Assembly (NCBI RefSeq): GCF_000422425.1
Contig: NZ_AULT01000010.1
Span: 102,594 to 166,593, forward strand
Direction: 5' to 3'
Source: Oceanospirillum beijerinckii DSM 7166
GTDB lineage: Bacteria; Pseudomonadota; Gammaproteobacteria; Pseudomonadales; Halomonadaceae
DNA: 64,000 nt
The notes beneath the pieces were generated by a model that did not search any database, was not told the DNA's origin, and was given only the letters and a program-made list of their open reading frames with translations. Of this stretch, positions 26,330 to 37,058 are shown piece after piece. The stretch's first letter is position 1, and each line of letters begins with the position of its first letter. The position numbers and the translations under genes are program-made.

Positions 26330-29275
26330 TTAAGCATCTGGTTTGGGAAGCCAGAGTTCAAGTTTGTGCTGTAGCTCGCCAAAGTCAATCGGTTTAGCGA
26401 TGTAATCACTCATACCTGACTCCAGGCAGCGTTCCTGATCTCCCTGCATGGCATTGGCTGTCATAGCGATAATGGGGAGTTGCTGCCACTGGGTCTGCTG
26501 GCGAATCTGGCGGGTGGCGGTTAAACCATCCATGATGGGCATCTGCAGATCCATCAGTACAACATCGTAATGTCGCTGTTGCAGTTGCTCGATCGCCTGT
26601 TGACCGTTTTCGGCCAGATCAAAGGGCATCCCTATCTTTTGCAAAAAACGTCCAGCGACCATCTGATTGATCGAGTTATCTTCAACCAGAAGAATGCGGC
26701 AGTTCTGTTGAGTGTCATCCGCTTGAGGGGGGCAAGAGCCCGCCTTAGCCTTGTCCGGCTCTGCTGTAGAGGTTAGTTGCGCGCATAGTTCGACCGGTGT
26801 TAAGGGTTTGCTCAGCACCTTGATAGGAGCGTTAGCAGGCAGTTGAGCCTGAATCGTGGTTTTATTCTGGTAACTGTAGATGAGAGTGGGCAGTTGCCAC
26901 TGTTCCAGGCACTGTTTCAGGTGATGCAGATCGGTAGTGCTGAGCTGTTCCCAGTTGACCAGCAGATAATCCTGTTCCGGGCTAGGGCTGCCAGGTGTAT
27001 AGCTTAAGCTATCGATGGTATGCAGGCTTCCCTGATAGTGTCGGAGCAGTTTTTCCAGACCGGCCTGAGCCAGGGGATTTTGCTCCAGCTGTAGCAAACG
27101 TACGTTTTCCAGTGCGGGATAATGGCAGAAACTGTGTCGGCTTTTGATGGTTAAGGGCAGGCTAAAGGAGAAGCAACTGCCCCGATCCTGGCGGCTTTGC
27201 AGTTTAAGCTGACCACCCATCAATTCAATCAGTTGGCGGGAGATCGCCAGCCCCAGTCCTGTGCCGCCATAGTGCCGGGTAATCGAGCTATCAGCCTGAG
27301 TAAAAGGGGCAAACAGTTGTTGCTGCTGTTCAGGATCAATACCGATACCGGTATCAATGACTTCGATTTTTAACAGAATTTGCCCCAAGTCGTTCGTCTC
27401 GGAGCCGTTGTGCTGTGAGGCACTAATGTGTTGCTGCTCTTCTGGTGCCAGGGTGTTATGGTCGGTTTCTGTCTCTTTATATAGAGTGAGGGCGTGTTGA
27501 GACAGCGCTCGAATCCGAATGGTGACAGAGCCCTGATGGGTGAATTTTACCGCATTGCCCGCGAGGTTGGTCAGCACCTGACCCAAGCGCAGCAGATCAC
27601 CTCCCAGGCGTTTGGGGATATCCGGGCCGATATCCCAGTAAAAATCCAATAACTTTTCCTTACAGGCAGGCTGAACAAAGGTGCTGATCTGTTGGACAAG
27701 TTGGTTAAAGTCAAAGCTGTGCTGATGCAGGGCCAGTTTTCCGGCTTCGATCTTGGAAAAGTCGAGGATATCGTTTAGCAGTCCCAGCAGGTGATTGGAG
27801 GAGTGGTGGATTTTGTCCAGATACTCCCGTTGGTCGGCAGATAGCTGAGGATCCTGCAGTGCCAGATGACTGAGGCCGATGATGGCATTCATCGGTGTGC
27901 GGATCTCATGGCTCATGTTGGCCAGGAATTCGGATTTGGCCCGGCTGGCTTGCTCGGCTTTCTCTTTTTCTGCCCGTAGGTTGTTTTCCAGTTGTATGGT
28001 ATCGGTGACATCACTGTAGATCCCCACGGTTCCGCCTTCCGGTGTGGGGTACTCCATGGCACGAATATAACGATCATCATGGGTGCGCACGATATTGTAT
28101 TTGGTGCTAAAACGGGTTTCCCGGTTTGTTTGATGTTCCAGCCAGCGCTGACCGTCCATATCCAGTTTAAAAGCGCCTCGTTCAATCAGGGCATAGGCCA
28201 TATCGTTATAGTGACAGCCTAACTGGATAACGTCATCGATACGGCTGTAGAGCGCTTTGGCGCGATCATTAAACAGGATCAGTTGGTCATTGGCGTCAAA
28301 CAGCGCAATACCTTCATTGGTACTGCTGATGGCGGTTCTGAGTTGGCTTTCAACCTTTTGCAGTGAGCGATCAGTTTCCCGCTGCGCCGTGATATCCCGG
28401 GCGCAGCCCCGATAACCGATAAACTGGCCTTCGGCATCAAAGATAGGCTTCCCATTAATGGAGACCAGACTGGAGCCATCAGGCATCTCAAGCTTATACT
28501 CCAGGTCCCGGAACGGTCGGTGTGCATTCAGGTCCTGAATATGTTGCTCAAATACCTCTTTCGGAGCGTGCTTCATCAACTCCATGCGGCTGCGGCCCAG
28601 TAGCTCATCGGGCTGGATATGGGCCGCACGGGGTGAAAATCCGCTCAGACGGATAATCCGGTGCTTCTCGTCGGTCTCCCAGAACCAGTCGGAGGAGGCT
28701 TCGGCAAAATCCCGGAACATCTGTTCACTGGCTTTTAGGCGCTCTTTGGCGTGATAGCGTTCACTGATATCACGGAAGATGAGAAACCACTCCTGACGAC
28801 CTGCATTGCGCAGATCGCCCCGGACCAGCTCCACCGGCAGGCCTGAGTGTGCCAGCTGACTTTCGGTTGCCTGACTTTCCTGAGTGTCGGCATCCCAGTG
28901 AGGGAAAGGGTTAAACAGCGCGAAAACACTCTGCCCCTGTAATGAGGATAATGGTTGGCCTAAGAGCTGTTCTGCAATCTGATTCGGACCAATAATCTGA
29001 TTTTTCCGGTTAAGAAAAAGTACGCCTTCGCCCAGCTGATTTAGCACGGTTTCAAAGTGTTGCCGTGCCTGGCGAATCGTTTTTTCATTCAGTGCCATCA
29101 TCTCCTGTTCCATCAGGTCGGCGGCGTGACTGGTCAGGCGTCGCTCCTGATCCGCTTCTTCATAGCTGGCGCTAACCAGCTCAAGCAGGTAATCCATATC
29201 CGGTGTGTCATTACCCGAACGGCGCAGGGCTTTCTTTAACTGTCGTTGTAACAGCTTATGCATCCGCTTTCTCAC
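26330..29275 (-). CDS. nahK: Hybrid sensor histidine kinase, NahK-like (PAS x3-HK-REC)
   Basis: A 981-residue soluble kinase with no membrane segment. Order: an N-terminal helical region (about 1-70), three PAS domains (about 75-180, 185-310 and 315-425), HisKA with phospho-acceptor His456 in [14 protein letters not shown], an HATPase domain with [18 protein letters not shown], then a receiver domain with Asp909 in [14 protein letters not shown]. Its start overlaps the end of the FIST gene by 20 bases, so the two are coupled. In Pseudomonas aeruginosa the nitric-oxide sensor NosP is co-transcribed with hybrid kinase NahK, which it inhibits when NO binds. The gene order here matches. A phosphotransfer partner (HPt) is not encoded nearby. 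Confidence 0.85.
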   Translation of the reverse strand: MRKRMHKLLQRQLKKALRRSGNDTPDMDYLLELVSASYEEADQERRLTSHAADLMEQEMMALNEKTIRQARQHFETVLNQLGEGVLFLNRKNQIIGPNQIAEQLLGQPLSSLQGQSVFALFNPFPHWDADTQESQATESQLAHSGLPVELVRGDLRNAGRQEWFLIFRDISERYHAKERLKASEQMFRDFAEASSDWFWETDEKHRIIRLSGFSPRAAHIQPDELLGRSRMELMKHAPKEVFEQHIQDLNAHRPFRDLEYKLEMPDGSSLVSINGKPIFDAEGQFIGYRGCARDITAQRETDRSLQKVESQLRTAISSTNEGIALFDANDQLILFNDRAKALYSRIDDVIQLGCHYNDMAYALIERGAFKLDMDGQRWLEHQTNRETRFSTKYNIVRTHDDRYIRAMEYPTPEGGTVGIYSDVTDTIQLENNLRAEKEKAEQASRAKSEFLANMSHEIRTPMNAIIGLSHLALQDPQLSADQREYLDKIHHSSNHLLGLLNDILDFSKIEAGKLALHQHSFDFNQLVQQISTFVQPACKEKLLDFYWDIGPDIPKRLGGDLLRLGQVLTNLAGNAVKFTHQGSVTIRIRALSQHALTLYKETETDHNTLAPEEQQHISASQHNGSETNDLGQILLKIEVIDTGIGIDPEQQQQLFAPFTQADSSITRHYGGTGLGLAISRQLIELMGGQLKLQSRQDRGSCFSFSLPLTIKSRHSFCHYPALENVRLLQLEQNPLAQAGLEKLLRHYQGSLHTIDSLSYTPGSPSPEQDYLLVNWEQLSTTDLHHLKQCLEQWQLPTLIYSYQNKTTIQAQLPANAPIKVLSKPLTPVELCAQLTSTAEPDKAKAGSCPPQADDTQQNCRILLVEDNSINQMVAGRFLQKIGMPFDLAENGQQAIEQLQQRHYDVVLMDLQMPIMDGLTATRQIRQQTQWQQLPIIAMTANAMQGDQERCLESGMSDYIAKPIDFGELQHKLELWLPKPDA

Positions 29276-30395
29276 TGATGGTCGTGATTGTCATGGTTTG
29301 ATTATGCAGTTCGCAGCGTTGGGAAAAGCCATTGGGGGCAATTTCACCATAGGAATAGAATCCGGCCAGTTTGGTATGGGGGCCCAGAATATCTGCCACG
29401 GCTTCAACTTCATCGGCAACCTGCTGACCCATCAGAAGTTTGCGGCCGATACAGCTGACTAACAGTGCCAGGGTGGTATTGGGATGATCCTGCTGTGCGG
29501 CTTCGGCAGCCTGAGCCGCACCTTCAATAAGATGATCGAAGTTACCGCGCATCAGTTGTGCCACATAGCCTTGAGGTACATTACCGGCAAAGGTCATACT
29601 GTTATCGTTTTCATCCACAGATAGTATGGTTCGGACCAGTACGGTGTTTTCTTCATCCGGGTGGCGAATCGTCAGGGGGAATAGCAGAGCACTACCGGGC
29701 AGCTGTTGGGCATCCTCACCCAGATAGCGCTTATACAATTCCAGAGCGGGTTGGCCATCCAGCTCATAAAGTACATTATCTTTAGCTCGGGTGATCATCC
29801 GCTTAGGGCCAAAGCTGTTCCACCCTCCCATGCTGCCCCAGCTCACCTCCAGCTGATCACCATAAAACCCGATGGCTGCCAGCTGGCCCGAACAGGCAGG
29901 ACTATTAGCGCAGACATAGGTTTGATTGAAATCTGCGCTATCTCCGGCCAGCCCCCCGGTAAGCAGTACCTGCTCTGGCAGTATTTGGCGACAGCCTTTG
30001 ATCAGTTCGCTGCCGTTGACTCGCATGCCATCGGAAAGCAGCCAGACCAGTTTCAGCTGTTCCTGGGGGAGTTGAGAAACCAGGTGTTGGGCTTGTTGAG
30101 CAGATTGGCTGGGGTCTTCAATAAGAGTGGATGCCAGCTGGATATGGCTGTGTTCGAACTCAATGGCGACTGCGGCGATAGTATTATCAAACACCTCATC
30201 ACCCAAAATTTCACCACCGGTACTGAGGCCGGTTATACAGGCGTTGGGAAAGCGTTGTTGCAACAGTTGCCAGGGATTCTGCTCGCGACACAGTTGAGCG
30301 CTGGAAAAGAAGAGCACTAGCTGGGGTTGGTTGACGCTATCATCGGATAGTACTGACCATCGGTTTTGCTCATACAGTAGCTGCTGCACCTTCAT
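29256..30395 (-). CDS. nosP: FIST-domain sensor protein, NosP-like
   Basis: 379 residues with FIST N and FIST C domains (ITGLSTGGEILGDEVFDNTI near residue 50; AGFYSYGEIAPNG and [15 protein letters not shown] at the end). NosP proteins of this type bind haem and sense nitric oxide, passing the signal to a co-encoded hybrid kinase. Start ATG 30395 has GAGGGAAAG upstream; the frame is open further to 30434 but without a ribosome-binding site. Haem binding cannot be shown from sequence alone, so the NO-sensing role rests on family resemblance and the coupled kinase. Confidence 0.8.
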   Translation of the reverse strand: MKVQQLLYEQNRWSVLSDDSVNQPQLVLFFSSAQLCREQNPWQLLQQRFPNACITGLSTGGEILGDEVFDNTIAAVAIEFEHSHIQLASTLIEDPSQSAQQAQHLVSQLPQEQLKLVWLLSDGMRVNGSELIKGCRQILPEQVLLTGGLAGDSADFNQTYVCANSPACSGQLAAIGFYGDQLEVSWGSMGGWNSFGPKRMITRAKDNVLYELDGQPALELYKRYLGEDAQQLPGSALLFPLTIRHPDEENTVLVRTILSVDENDNSMTFAGNVPQGYVAQLMRGNFDHLIEGAAQAAEAAQQDHPNTTLALLVSCIGRKLLMGQQVADEVEAVADILGPHTKLAGFYSYGEIAPNGFSQRCELHNQTMTITTISEKADA

Positions 30396-30641
30396 CGTAT
30401 CTTTCCCTCTGATCAATACGGACTGTTTCGGCACATCAATCTGCGGTTGTGCAGGCTAATGGGGGAAAGCCCAGCCACACACCGTTAACTGATTCAGTTT
30501 TTCTTATTATCTCTACTCAGTGTATAGGCTGATACAAAAATGAAAAGCTTTAACCAGAAGGGAAGCAAACAGAACAGGCCCGGTCAACAGAGAGGGTTGC
30601 CGGGACTATTTGAGCATTATGCAAACGGATACACAGTAAAA

Positions 30642-31295
30642 TTAACGGAAACTGATCACCGGCCAGCCGCTTTGCTCTGCGGTCTCTTTCAGTTGTTGAT
30701 CCGGGTCGACTGCAATAGGTTTGCCCACCAGCTTCAGCAACGGCAGATCGTTGTGGGAGTCGCTGTAAAACCAGGTATCGGCCAGATCATAGTCTTTATC
30801 TTCCAGCCACTTGTTCAAGCGGGTTACCTTGCCCTCTTTAAAACTTGGGATGCCCGCAACCTGACCGGTATAACGGCCATCGATCACTTCCGGTTCAATG
30901 GCGATTAGCTCGTGTACACCCAGGCGTTCGGCGATGGGCTCGGTGACAAAACGGTTGGTCGCGGTAATGATCAGAATAAAGTGGCCCTGTTCTTTATGCC
31001 AGGCCAGCTTCTCAAAGGCTTTATTCAGTAGAATCGGCTCGATTTTTTCCTGCATAAACTGCTGGTGCCACCGTTGCAGCTGCTGTGGTTCATGCTCTGC
31101 CAGAGGGGCCAGCGAGAAAGCCAGATACTCCATAATATCCAGCGTACCCGCCAGATAGTCCTGATAAAAACGGTCGTTAGCGTCTTTGTAGACCTGAGCA
31201 TCAACGATGCCTTGTTCAACCAAAAACTCACCCCATGCGTGATCACTGTCACCGGCGATCAGGGTGTTATCTAAATCAAAAATAGCCAGGCTCAC
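30642..31295 (-). CDS. HAD-IB family phosphatase
   Basis: A 217-residue HAD hydrolase of the SerB-like IB subfamily (TIGR01490 type). Motif I is AIFDLDNTLIAGDSD with both catalytic aspartates, motif II is FILIITATN, and motif IV is FYSDSHNDLPLL. It starts at GTG 31295 with GGAG eight bases upstream. It is divergent from rppH, an arrangement common in gammaproteobacteria. The substrate is unknown; phosphoserine or phospholipid head groups are possible for the family. Confidence 0.85.
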   Translation of the reverse strand: MSLAIFDLDNTLIAGDSDHAWGEFLVEQGIVDAQVYKDANDRFYQDYLAGTLDIMEYLAFSLAPLAEHEPQQLQRWHQQFMQEKIEPILLNKAFEKLAWHKEQGHFILIITATNRFVTEPIAERLGVHELIAIEPEVIDGRYTGQVAGIPSFKEGKVTRLNKWLEDKDYDLADTWFYSDSHNDLPLLKLVGKPIAVDPDQQLKETAEQSGWPVISFR

Positions 31296-31445
31296 TCGGG
31301 ATTCTCCAATCAGTCATATCTTGCAGGCTTATAAAGCAGGGATTATCCCAGAGCTTATCTACATGTAAAGGATAAGGGCGCTTGGATTGATGAACAGCTG
31401 TGCTTTGTGAAACAATAGCCTTAATAAAAAACTAAGGTGATTTGC

Positions 31446-31952
31446 GTGATAGATGCTGACGGTTACCGACCCAATGTTGGTATTATCTTGATAAACCAAG
31501 ACGGCCAGTTGCTATGGGCACGGCGTGTTGGTCAGGATGCCTGGCAATTTCCGCAAGGTGGTATTAAAGAGTACGAGACGCCTGAACAGGCTTTATTTCG
31601 CGAGCTGAAAGAAGAGATTGGCTTAGATCCTGACGATGTGGATATTCTGGGCTGTACACGTGGCTGGTTAAGGTACCGGTTACCGCGCAAAATGATTCGC
31701 AGACACAGTAAACCGATCTGTGTCGGTCAGAAGCAGAAATGGTTCCTGCTGCGATTACGTTGTCCAGAGAACAGTATTTGCGTCGATCATACGCCATCTC
31801 CTGAATTTGACCGTTGGCGCTGGGTCAGCTATTGGTATCCATTGGGGCAGGTAGTTTCCTTTAAGCGGGAAGTTTACCGTCGGGCACTGAAAGAGCTGTC
31901 ACATCGTTATAACCGTAATTTGCTTAAATCCTGTCCTGAACAGGTTGATTAG
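31446..31952 (+). CDS. rppH: RNA pyrophosphohydrolase RppH
   Basis: A 168-residue Nudix hydrolase that removes pyrophosphate from 5' triphosphate mRNA and starts its decay. The Nudix box is [22 protein letters not shown] (about residues 37-58). The start is GTG 31446, giving [13 protein letters not shown], which matches the N-terminus of E. coli RppH; AAGGTG lies six bases before it. An upstream GTG at 31437 is part of that ribosome-binding site. ptsP follows 29 bases later, as in many relatives. Confidence 0.95.
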   Translation: MIDADGYRPNVGIILINQDGQLLWARRVGQDAWQFPQGGIKEYETPEQALFRELKEEIGLDPDDVDILGCTRGWLRYRLPRKMIRRHSKPICVGQKQKWFLLRLRCPENSICVDHTPSPEFDRWRWVSYWYPLGQVVSFKREVYRRALKELSHRYNRNLLKSCPEQVD

Positions 31953-31981
31953 ACTTAGCACGACAATATACGAGGGTTAAC

Positions 31982-34255
31982 ATGCTCAAAACCTTGCAGC
32001 GCATTGTACAGGAAGTGAACTCAGCCAGAAGCCTGGATGAGACGCTTTCTATTATTGTGCGCCGGGTCAGACGAGCGATGAAAACTGACGTGTGCTCGGT
32101 TTATCTATTGGATAGTAACAGTCAAAGTTACGTTTTAATGGCAACTCTGGGGCTGAAAAAAGAGTCCGTGAAACAGGTGTCATTAAAGACCGATCAGGGT
32201 TTAGTGGGTTATGTGGGAATGCGGGAAGAGCCGGTTAATCTGGATGATGCTACCCAGCACCCTAATTATGTCTATCTGGCCGAAACCGGAGAGGAACGCT
32301 TCCACAGTTTTCTTGGTGTGCCTATTATCCATCAGCGCCGTGTACTCGGTGTTATTGTGGTTCAGCACAAGGAAAAACGCCGTTTTGACGAAGGCGAAGA
32401 AGCCTTTTTGGTGACGGTTTCGGCGCAGCTGGCCGGTCAGATTGCTCACTCTTTAGCCACTGGTGCGACCAGTCAGGCTGATGCTCATATTAATGGTATT
32501 CGTGGCAGTTGCTTTAAAGGCGTCGCCGGTACATCCGGGATCGCCGTGGGCACTGCCGTGGTGATTTTACCTCTGGCTAATCTGGATACTGTACCGGATA
32601 GAGCGACGGACGATATTGAGGGCGAAATTACTCAATTCCGTGCGGCGTTGGCGGCGGTGCGTAATGATATCCATGAAGTGAATCGTCGCTTAGCACAACG
32701 GTTAAGCGAAGAGGAGCGGGCGCTGTTTGAAGCCTACCAGCGTATGCTGGATGACAGCGCTTTGGGTCAGGAGGTGATCAATAAGATTCAGGAGGGTAAC
32801 TGGGCACAGGGTGCCCTGACGGAAGTGATTACCCGTCATGCCCGTTTCTTTGAGTTATCGGAAGATGACTATTTAAAGGAGCGTGCCACCGATATTCGTG
32901 ACCTGGGCCGCCGGGTGCTGGCTTATCTGCAGCAAACGGAACAGGCTGAAGTGGAATATCCGAACCAAACCATTCTGATCAGTGAGGAGATCACACCGGC
33001 GATGCTGGGTGAGATCCCTAAGGATCAGCTGGCGGGTTTGGTGTCGGTACAGGGTTCCAGTAACTCACATGTCGCGATTCTGGCTCGTGCCATGGGCATT
33101 CCTGCGGTGATGGGAACAGTGGATCTTCCAGTTGCTGTTCTGGATGGCCAGCAACTGATTGTCGATGCTTATCAGGGCGTAGTGTTTAACGCGCCCAGTG
33201 ATGAGTTGCTGATTCAATATGGCCAGCTGATGCAGGCGGAGGAGAAACTGCAAAAAGGCTTGGAGCATATCGCCGGGCTGCCTTCTGAAACCCTGGATGG
33301 CCACAAGATGCCACTGCTGGTAAACACGGGGTTGGCCCAGGATATTACCCACTCGTTGAATCACGGTGCCGAAGGTGTTGGTCTGTATCGCACCGAAGTG
33401 CCCTTTATGATCAGCGAACGTTTTCCTTCTGAAGGTGAACAACAAGCGGTGTACCGTGAACAACTGGAAGCTTTTTTCCCGCAGCCAGTGACCATGCGTA
33501 CGCTGGATATTGGGGGGGATAAGGCTCTGCCCTATTTCCCGATCAATGAGGCGAACCCGTTTCTGGGTTGGCGTGGTATTCGAATCACCCTGGATCACCC
33601 TGAAGTCTTTCTGGTGCAGGTGCGGGCGATGCTACGGGCCAGTGAGGGACTGGATAACCTGCAGATTATGCTGCCGATGATCACCAGTCTGACCGAAGTT
33701 ACCGAAGCGACAGCGCTGATTGAACGAGCCTATCATGAGCTGTGTCAGGAAGGCTTGAGTATTAAGCGTCCTGCTATCGGTGTGATGATCGAGGTGCCAG
33801 GTGCGATCTATCAGGTGACTCAGATCGCCCGTTATGTGGACTTCCTATCCGTGGGCAGTAACGACCTGACGCAATACCTGCTGGCGGTGGATCGTAATAA
33901 TCCTCGTGTCGCTGGGCTGTACAGCAGCTTTCATCCTGCAGTGCTGAATGCACTGTATAGTATTGCTCAGAGCGTCAAACACACCGATTGTCGTTTAAGT
34001 CTGTGTGGCGAGCTGGCTGGTGATGCCCGTGGCGCGATTCTTTTGATGGCGATGGGCTATGACTCCCTGTCGATGAATGCGGTTAACCTGCCTCGGGTTA
34101 AATCGGCGATTCGCAGTTTGCATCGTCGTGATGCGGTGCAGTTGTTGGATTTGGTACTGAATCTGGAAAGCTCAGAGCAGGTGCTGGAGCAAATAGGCAT
34201 CACGATGGAAGAGTTAGGCTTACGTCAGCTATTACAACCTTCTCTATCCCTCTGA
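31982..34255 (+). CDS. ptsP: Phosphoenolpyruvate-protein phosphotransferase PtsP (EI-Ntr)
   Basis: A 757-residue first enzyme of the nitrogen-type phosphotransferase chain. Residues about 1-165 form a GAF domain, followed by the PEP-utilising N domain, the phospho-histidine domain (His363 in GSSNSHVAILARAMGIPAVM) and the PEP-binding barrel (GVGLYRTEVPFM, GVMIEVPGA, SVGSNDLTQYLLAVDRNN, LCGELAGD). It passes phosphate from PEP to NPr. It directly follows rppH, a conserved order. Confidence 0.95.
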   Translation: MLKTLQRIVQEVNSARSLDETLSIIVRRVRRAMKTDVCSVYLLDSNSQSYVLMATLGLKKESVKQVSLKTDQGLVGYVGMREEPVNLDDATQHPNYVYLAETGEERFHSFLGVPIIHQRRVLGVIVVQHKEKRRFDEGEEAFLVTVSAQLAGQIAHSLATGATSQADAHINGIRGSCFKGVAGTSGIAVGTAVVILPLANLDTVPDRATDDIEGEITQFRAALAAVRNDIHEVNRRLAQRLSEEERALFEAYQRMLDDSALGQEVINKIQEGNWAQGALTEVITRHARFFELSEDDYLKERATDIRDLGRRVLAYLQQTEQAEVEYPNQTILISEEITPAMLGEIPKDQLAGLVSVQGSSNSHVAILARAMGIPAVMGTVDLPVAVLDGQQLIVDAYQGVVFNAPSDELLIQYGQLMQAEEKLQKGLEHIAGLPSETLDGHKMPLLVNTGLAQDITHSLNHGAEGVGLYRTEVPFMISERFPSEGEQQAVYREQLEAFFPQPVTMRTLDIGGDKALPYFPINEANPFLGWRGIRITLDHPEVFLVQVRAMLRASEGLDNLQIMLPMITSLTEVTEATALIERAYHELCQEGLSIKRPAIGVMIEVPGAIYQVTQIARYVDFLSVGSNDLTQYLLAVDRNNPRVAGLYSSFHPAVLNALYSIAQSVKHTDCRLSLCGELAGDARGAILLMAMGYDSLSMNAVNLPRVKSAIRSLHRRDAVQLLDLVLNLESSEQVLEQIGITMEELGLRQLLQPSLSL

Positions 34256-34271
34256 TCAATCCAGCCTTTGG

Positions 34272-36107
34272 TTATCCCTCTTTATCTTGTTTCTGTGCCG
34301 TAGCCAGGAACGTTTTACGGGTGTCAGAGACGACAGGCAACTGGTCCTTTTGGTAGATATCGTCACGCCATTGCAGTTGCCCATTTTCATCCTGCCAGAC
34401 GGTCCAATACATCAGATAAACAGGCAATTCTGCCTGAGCCGTTGGCAGATAAGTTTCTTCTTTTGCATCCAGTACAGATTGCATTCTGTCTGGGTTCCAA
34501 TAATCCGTCAGTAAGTGCTCAGCTAACAGCAAAGCGTTCTCCAGCCGGATACAGCCATTGCTAAGGGCTAACTCGTTTTCCTTAAACAAGTATTTGCCTG
34601 GGGTGTCATGCATATAGATGGCTTTATTGTTAGAAAGACGGAATTTGACGTGGCCCAGCAGGTTACTATTGCCAGGGAGTTGCACAAAACGATAGGGAAA
34701 GTCACTGGAGCTGTTGTAAGTGGTAAAGTCGATTTGTTCTAAGGGGATCTCGGATGCCGGCTGACTCCATCCATCGACTACTATAATGCCCCGTTGACGT
34801 AAATAATCCGGATCTGCTTTAGCTTGTGGAAAAATTAAACGGCTGGCAATGCCTCTTGGTACATTCCAGCGCGGGCTGAGAATAACAGAGGTCAAAGTTT
34901 GGGTCATAATTGGCGTACGGGCTTTGGGTGTACCTACAATGACCTTCATATTCAGGCTTTCCTGTCCCCGCTTGATTAATTGCAGTCGATAATCCGCCAT
35001 ATTAACCATGACATACTGTTCTCCCATCTCCTGGGGAAGGTGATAAAGACGTCTGAAATTGTGAGCTAGCTGGCGTACACGATCTTTGGGGGTCAGGTTC
35101 AGCACCTTGCGGGTTTTTGGACCTATAATGCCATCGATTGTTTGGCCATGCTGAGACTGCACTTTTTTGACAGCTTCAATCAGTTTATCGTCGTAACGGT
35201 TTGTCAGCTCTGGTGTGTAGTCCAGGCTGAGTAGCTCCAACTTTTGCAGCTGCTGAGTCAATACAGGAATCCAGTCTGGCCGTATCTCTCCTGCTGTTAA
35301 GTTCTGGCCTTCAGAGAGTTGAGGCCACTCATCTTCCTGTTTAGCACGCCAGTAATCCATAGCAGAAAGCAGGGCTTTGCTCTGGGGCGAGTTTGGATAA
35401 AGTTGCTCTATCTGTTGAGTGAGATAATCGCTGCGACCCTCTTCGTCTAAAGTAGCTGCCGTTTTAAGCTGGAGTTGATAGCCTAGTTGCCAAGCGCTGA
35501 TATCATTGTGTAGAGGCTCAGATACAGGTAAGTTGCCAGTATACTCTTTATGATCATTATCGCTGTCGGCTTGAACAAAGCGTCCGGAAGCCAAGTCTTG
35601 TTGAATGCGGGCAAACATATCACTATATAAGAGATCAGTAGCCAGTAGATAACGCGGGAGCGGCAATTCCAAGGGCTGTTGTGCGCGCTGAATGAAGGTT
35701 TTATAAGGAGCCAGCCAGGGATGATCCTCTGCCAGTTCCGTAAACGGAGTGATCAACTTGATTAATGCTTTGGCCGCAGGGGTTGGATGTCCGTCATGAT
35801 CCAGCCATAGGTATTGGAAGTTATTGTCCAGGTAGCTTGAGGACATTAGGCTGCCGTAGTCGGACTGCAAACCCTGAAAACGGCTATTCAGTGCAATATT
35901 CACCCATTCTTCTTCATAGCGCACCTCTTCATAGCGCACCTCTTCATAGCGCACTTCTTCATAGCGCACTTCTTCATGTTCATAGCGCAGATCGGCAAAG
36001 CTCTTGTCAGATAAGGGAAATATCAGCAAACTGATAGCCAAAGCCAGAGTTACTACTGATGATGTGTCCAGGCCCTTGTGGGGATGAAGTCTACTGAGGT
36101 GTCCCAT
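34272..36107 (-). CDS. L,D-transpeptidase, LdtD (YcbB) family, with N-terminal pentapeptide repeats
   Basis: A 611-residue exported enzyme that forms 3-3 cross-links in peptidoglycan or attaches substrates to it. A signal peptide covers about residues 1-38 (cleavage near SFA|DLR). A peptidoglycan-binding domain lies near 290-340 (DGIIGPKTRKVLNL) and a YkuD catalytic domain near 370-540, with Cys519 in ALSNGCIRLENA and the partner His in AIYMHDTPGK. Directly after the signal peptide, EVRYE repeats four times, encoded by a 15-base tandem repeat. It is convergent with ptsP, breaking the usual ptsP-TauE-lgt order. No good ribosome-binding site is seen at 36107. Confidence 0.9.
   Translation of the reverse strand: MGHLSRLHPHKGLDTSSVVTLALAISLLIFPLSDKSFADLRYEHEEVRYEEVRYEEVRYEEVRYEEEWVNIALNSRFQGLQSDYGSLMSSSYLDNNFQYLWLDHDGHPTPAAKALIKLITPFTELAEDHPWLAPYKTFIQRAQQPLELPLPRYLLATDLLYSDMFARIQQDLASGRFVQADSDNDHKEYTGNLPVSEPLHNDISAWQLGYQLQLKTAATLDEEGRSDYLTQQIEQLYPNSPQSKALLSAMDYWRAKQEDEWPQLSEGQNLTAGEIRPDWIPVLTQQLQKLELLSLDYTPELTNRYDDKLIEAVKKVQSQHGQTIDGIIGPKTRKVLNLTPKDRVRQLAHNFRRLYHLPQEMGEQYVMVNMADYRLQLIKRGQESLNMKVIVGTPKARTPIMTQTLTSVILSPRWNVPRGIASRLIFPQAKADPDYLRQRGIIVVDGWSQPASEIPLEQIDFTTYNSSSDFPYRFVQLPGNSNLLGHVKFRLSNNKAIYMHDTPGKYLFKENELALSNGCIRLENALLLAEHLLTDYWNPDRMQSVLDAKEETYLPTAQAELPVYLMYWTVWQDENGQLQWRDDIYQKDQLPVVSDTRKTFLATAQKQDKEG
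35911..35977 (-). repeat. 15-base tandem repeat inside the L,D-transpeptidase gene
   Basis: Four units of TCTTCATAGCGCAC(C/T) on plus (35911-35970), then a partial unit TCTTCAT. Translated on minus it gives EVRYE repeats. Units differ only at the last base. The length is a multiple of three, so copy-number change would keep the frame. Confidence 0.95.
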
Positions 36108-36162
36108 TAAAACAGTCCAATGCTGTAGCGCTGTGATTAATTAATAGTCAATAAAAAAGTGT

Positions 36163-36957
36163 TCAATAAAGAGAGCCCTGATGCCAATACGTTCTGACTG
36201 CTTGGGTTCCATTTTGTTGCCAGCTTTGTTCAATAAAACTTTGTGCTCCAGAGCGATAGCGAATCAATAAAGAGCTTGCCCTGGTGCCATATTCTGTACT
36301 TGATGCAATAAACCGGGGGGCTAGGAAGCGCTCGCGCTCCAGGCCAATGCCTGTATCTGGTAGTAGGTTATCATCGGCTACCAGGGTATTTTCTAAAATG
36401 CTGAGTAGCTCATCTTCATTTGCATTATCATGCAATTTTTCCGCCAGAGCCTGTTTGCCCTGCGTAACTTTAGGCCAGGGGGTATCCAACAGGTGGTTGC
36501 TTAGACCGTAGATACCGGGTTCCAGCTGACTGTTATAACGGTAGTGGTCGTAGCCCCGTTGGTCCTGAAAGCGGTTGCTGGCGTAGCCCAGTTGCTCACC
36601 ATCACTGACCAGAAGATTAAATCCCCCTGCATCCATCGCTGAGCTACTGAGCTGCTCCAGGAAGGCTTTCACTGACCAGTCCTGCTGCAAAAAATCCTGG
36701 CAGAGTTGTCCTCGGCTCAAGGGGAACGTTTGGGTCATATCTGCCGGTCGGCGGTAATTGGTTACCGCAGCAAAGCGACCTGATGTGGTAATACCCATCC
36801 AGGTTCCTCCTGCCTGCAGATCACGACCCGCAACAACAGGACTATTTGGCCAAAGAGTCAATGCAGATGTTTCTCTATGGTAGAACTCATCTCGATTGGC
36901 TGTGACTATCAATGGGCGTTCAGAGTCTTGCTGCCAGGAAAAAAGTATCAAACACAT
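36163..36957 (-). CDS. NRDE family protein (TANGO2-like)
   Basis: 264 residues beginning MCLILFSWQQDSERPLIVTANRDEF, with the family-defining NRDE motif near residue 20, the N-terminal Cys at position 2, and AGGTWMGITTSGRFAAVTNYR further on. The family has an Ntn-hydrolase-like fold; the human member TANGO2 is linked to haem and lipid homeostasis, but the bacterial function is not established. ATG 36957 has AGAGG six bases upstream. A TTG two codons earlier is not favoured because it would bury the Cys. Confidence 0.85.
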   Translation of the reverse strand: MCLILFSWQQDSERPLIVTANRDEFYHRETSALTLWPNSPVVAGRDLQAGGTWMGITTSGRFAAVTNYRRPADMTQTFPLSRGQLCQDFLQQDWSVKAFLEQLSSSAMDAGGFNLLVSDGEQLGYASNRFQDQRGYDHYRYNSQLEPGIYGLSNHLLDTPWPKVTQGKQALAEKLHDNANEDELLSILENTLVADDNLLPDTGIGLERERFLAPRFIASSTEYGTRASSLLIRYRSGAQSFIEQSWQQNGTQAVRTYWHQGSLY

Positions 36958-37058
36958 GGTCAACCTCTGAGTAATGCTGATTAAATTTTGAACAAGAAGG
37001 TGTATGATACACCCCTATACAGGAATGAATTTATCATTAGTGCGAAACCTCGACAGGG

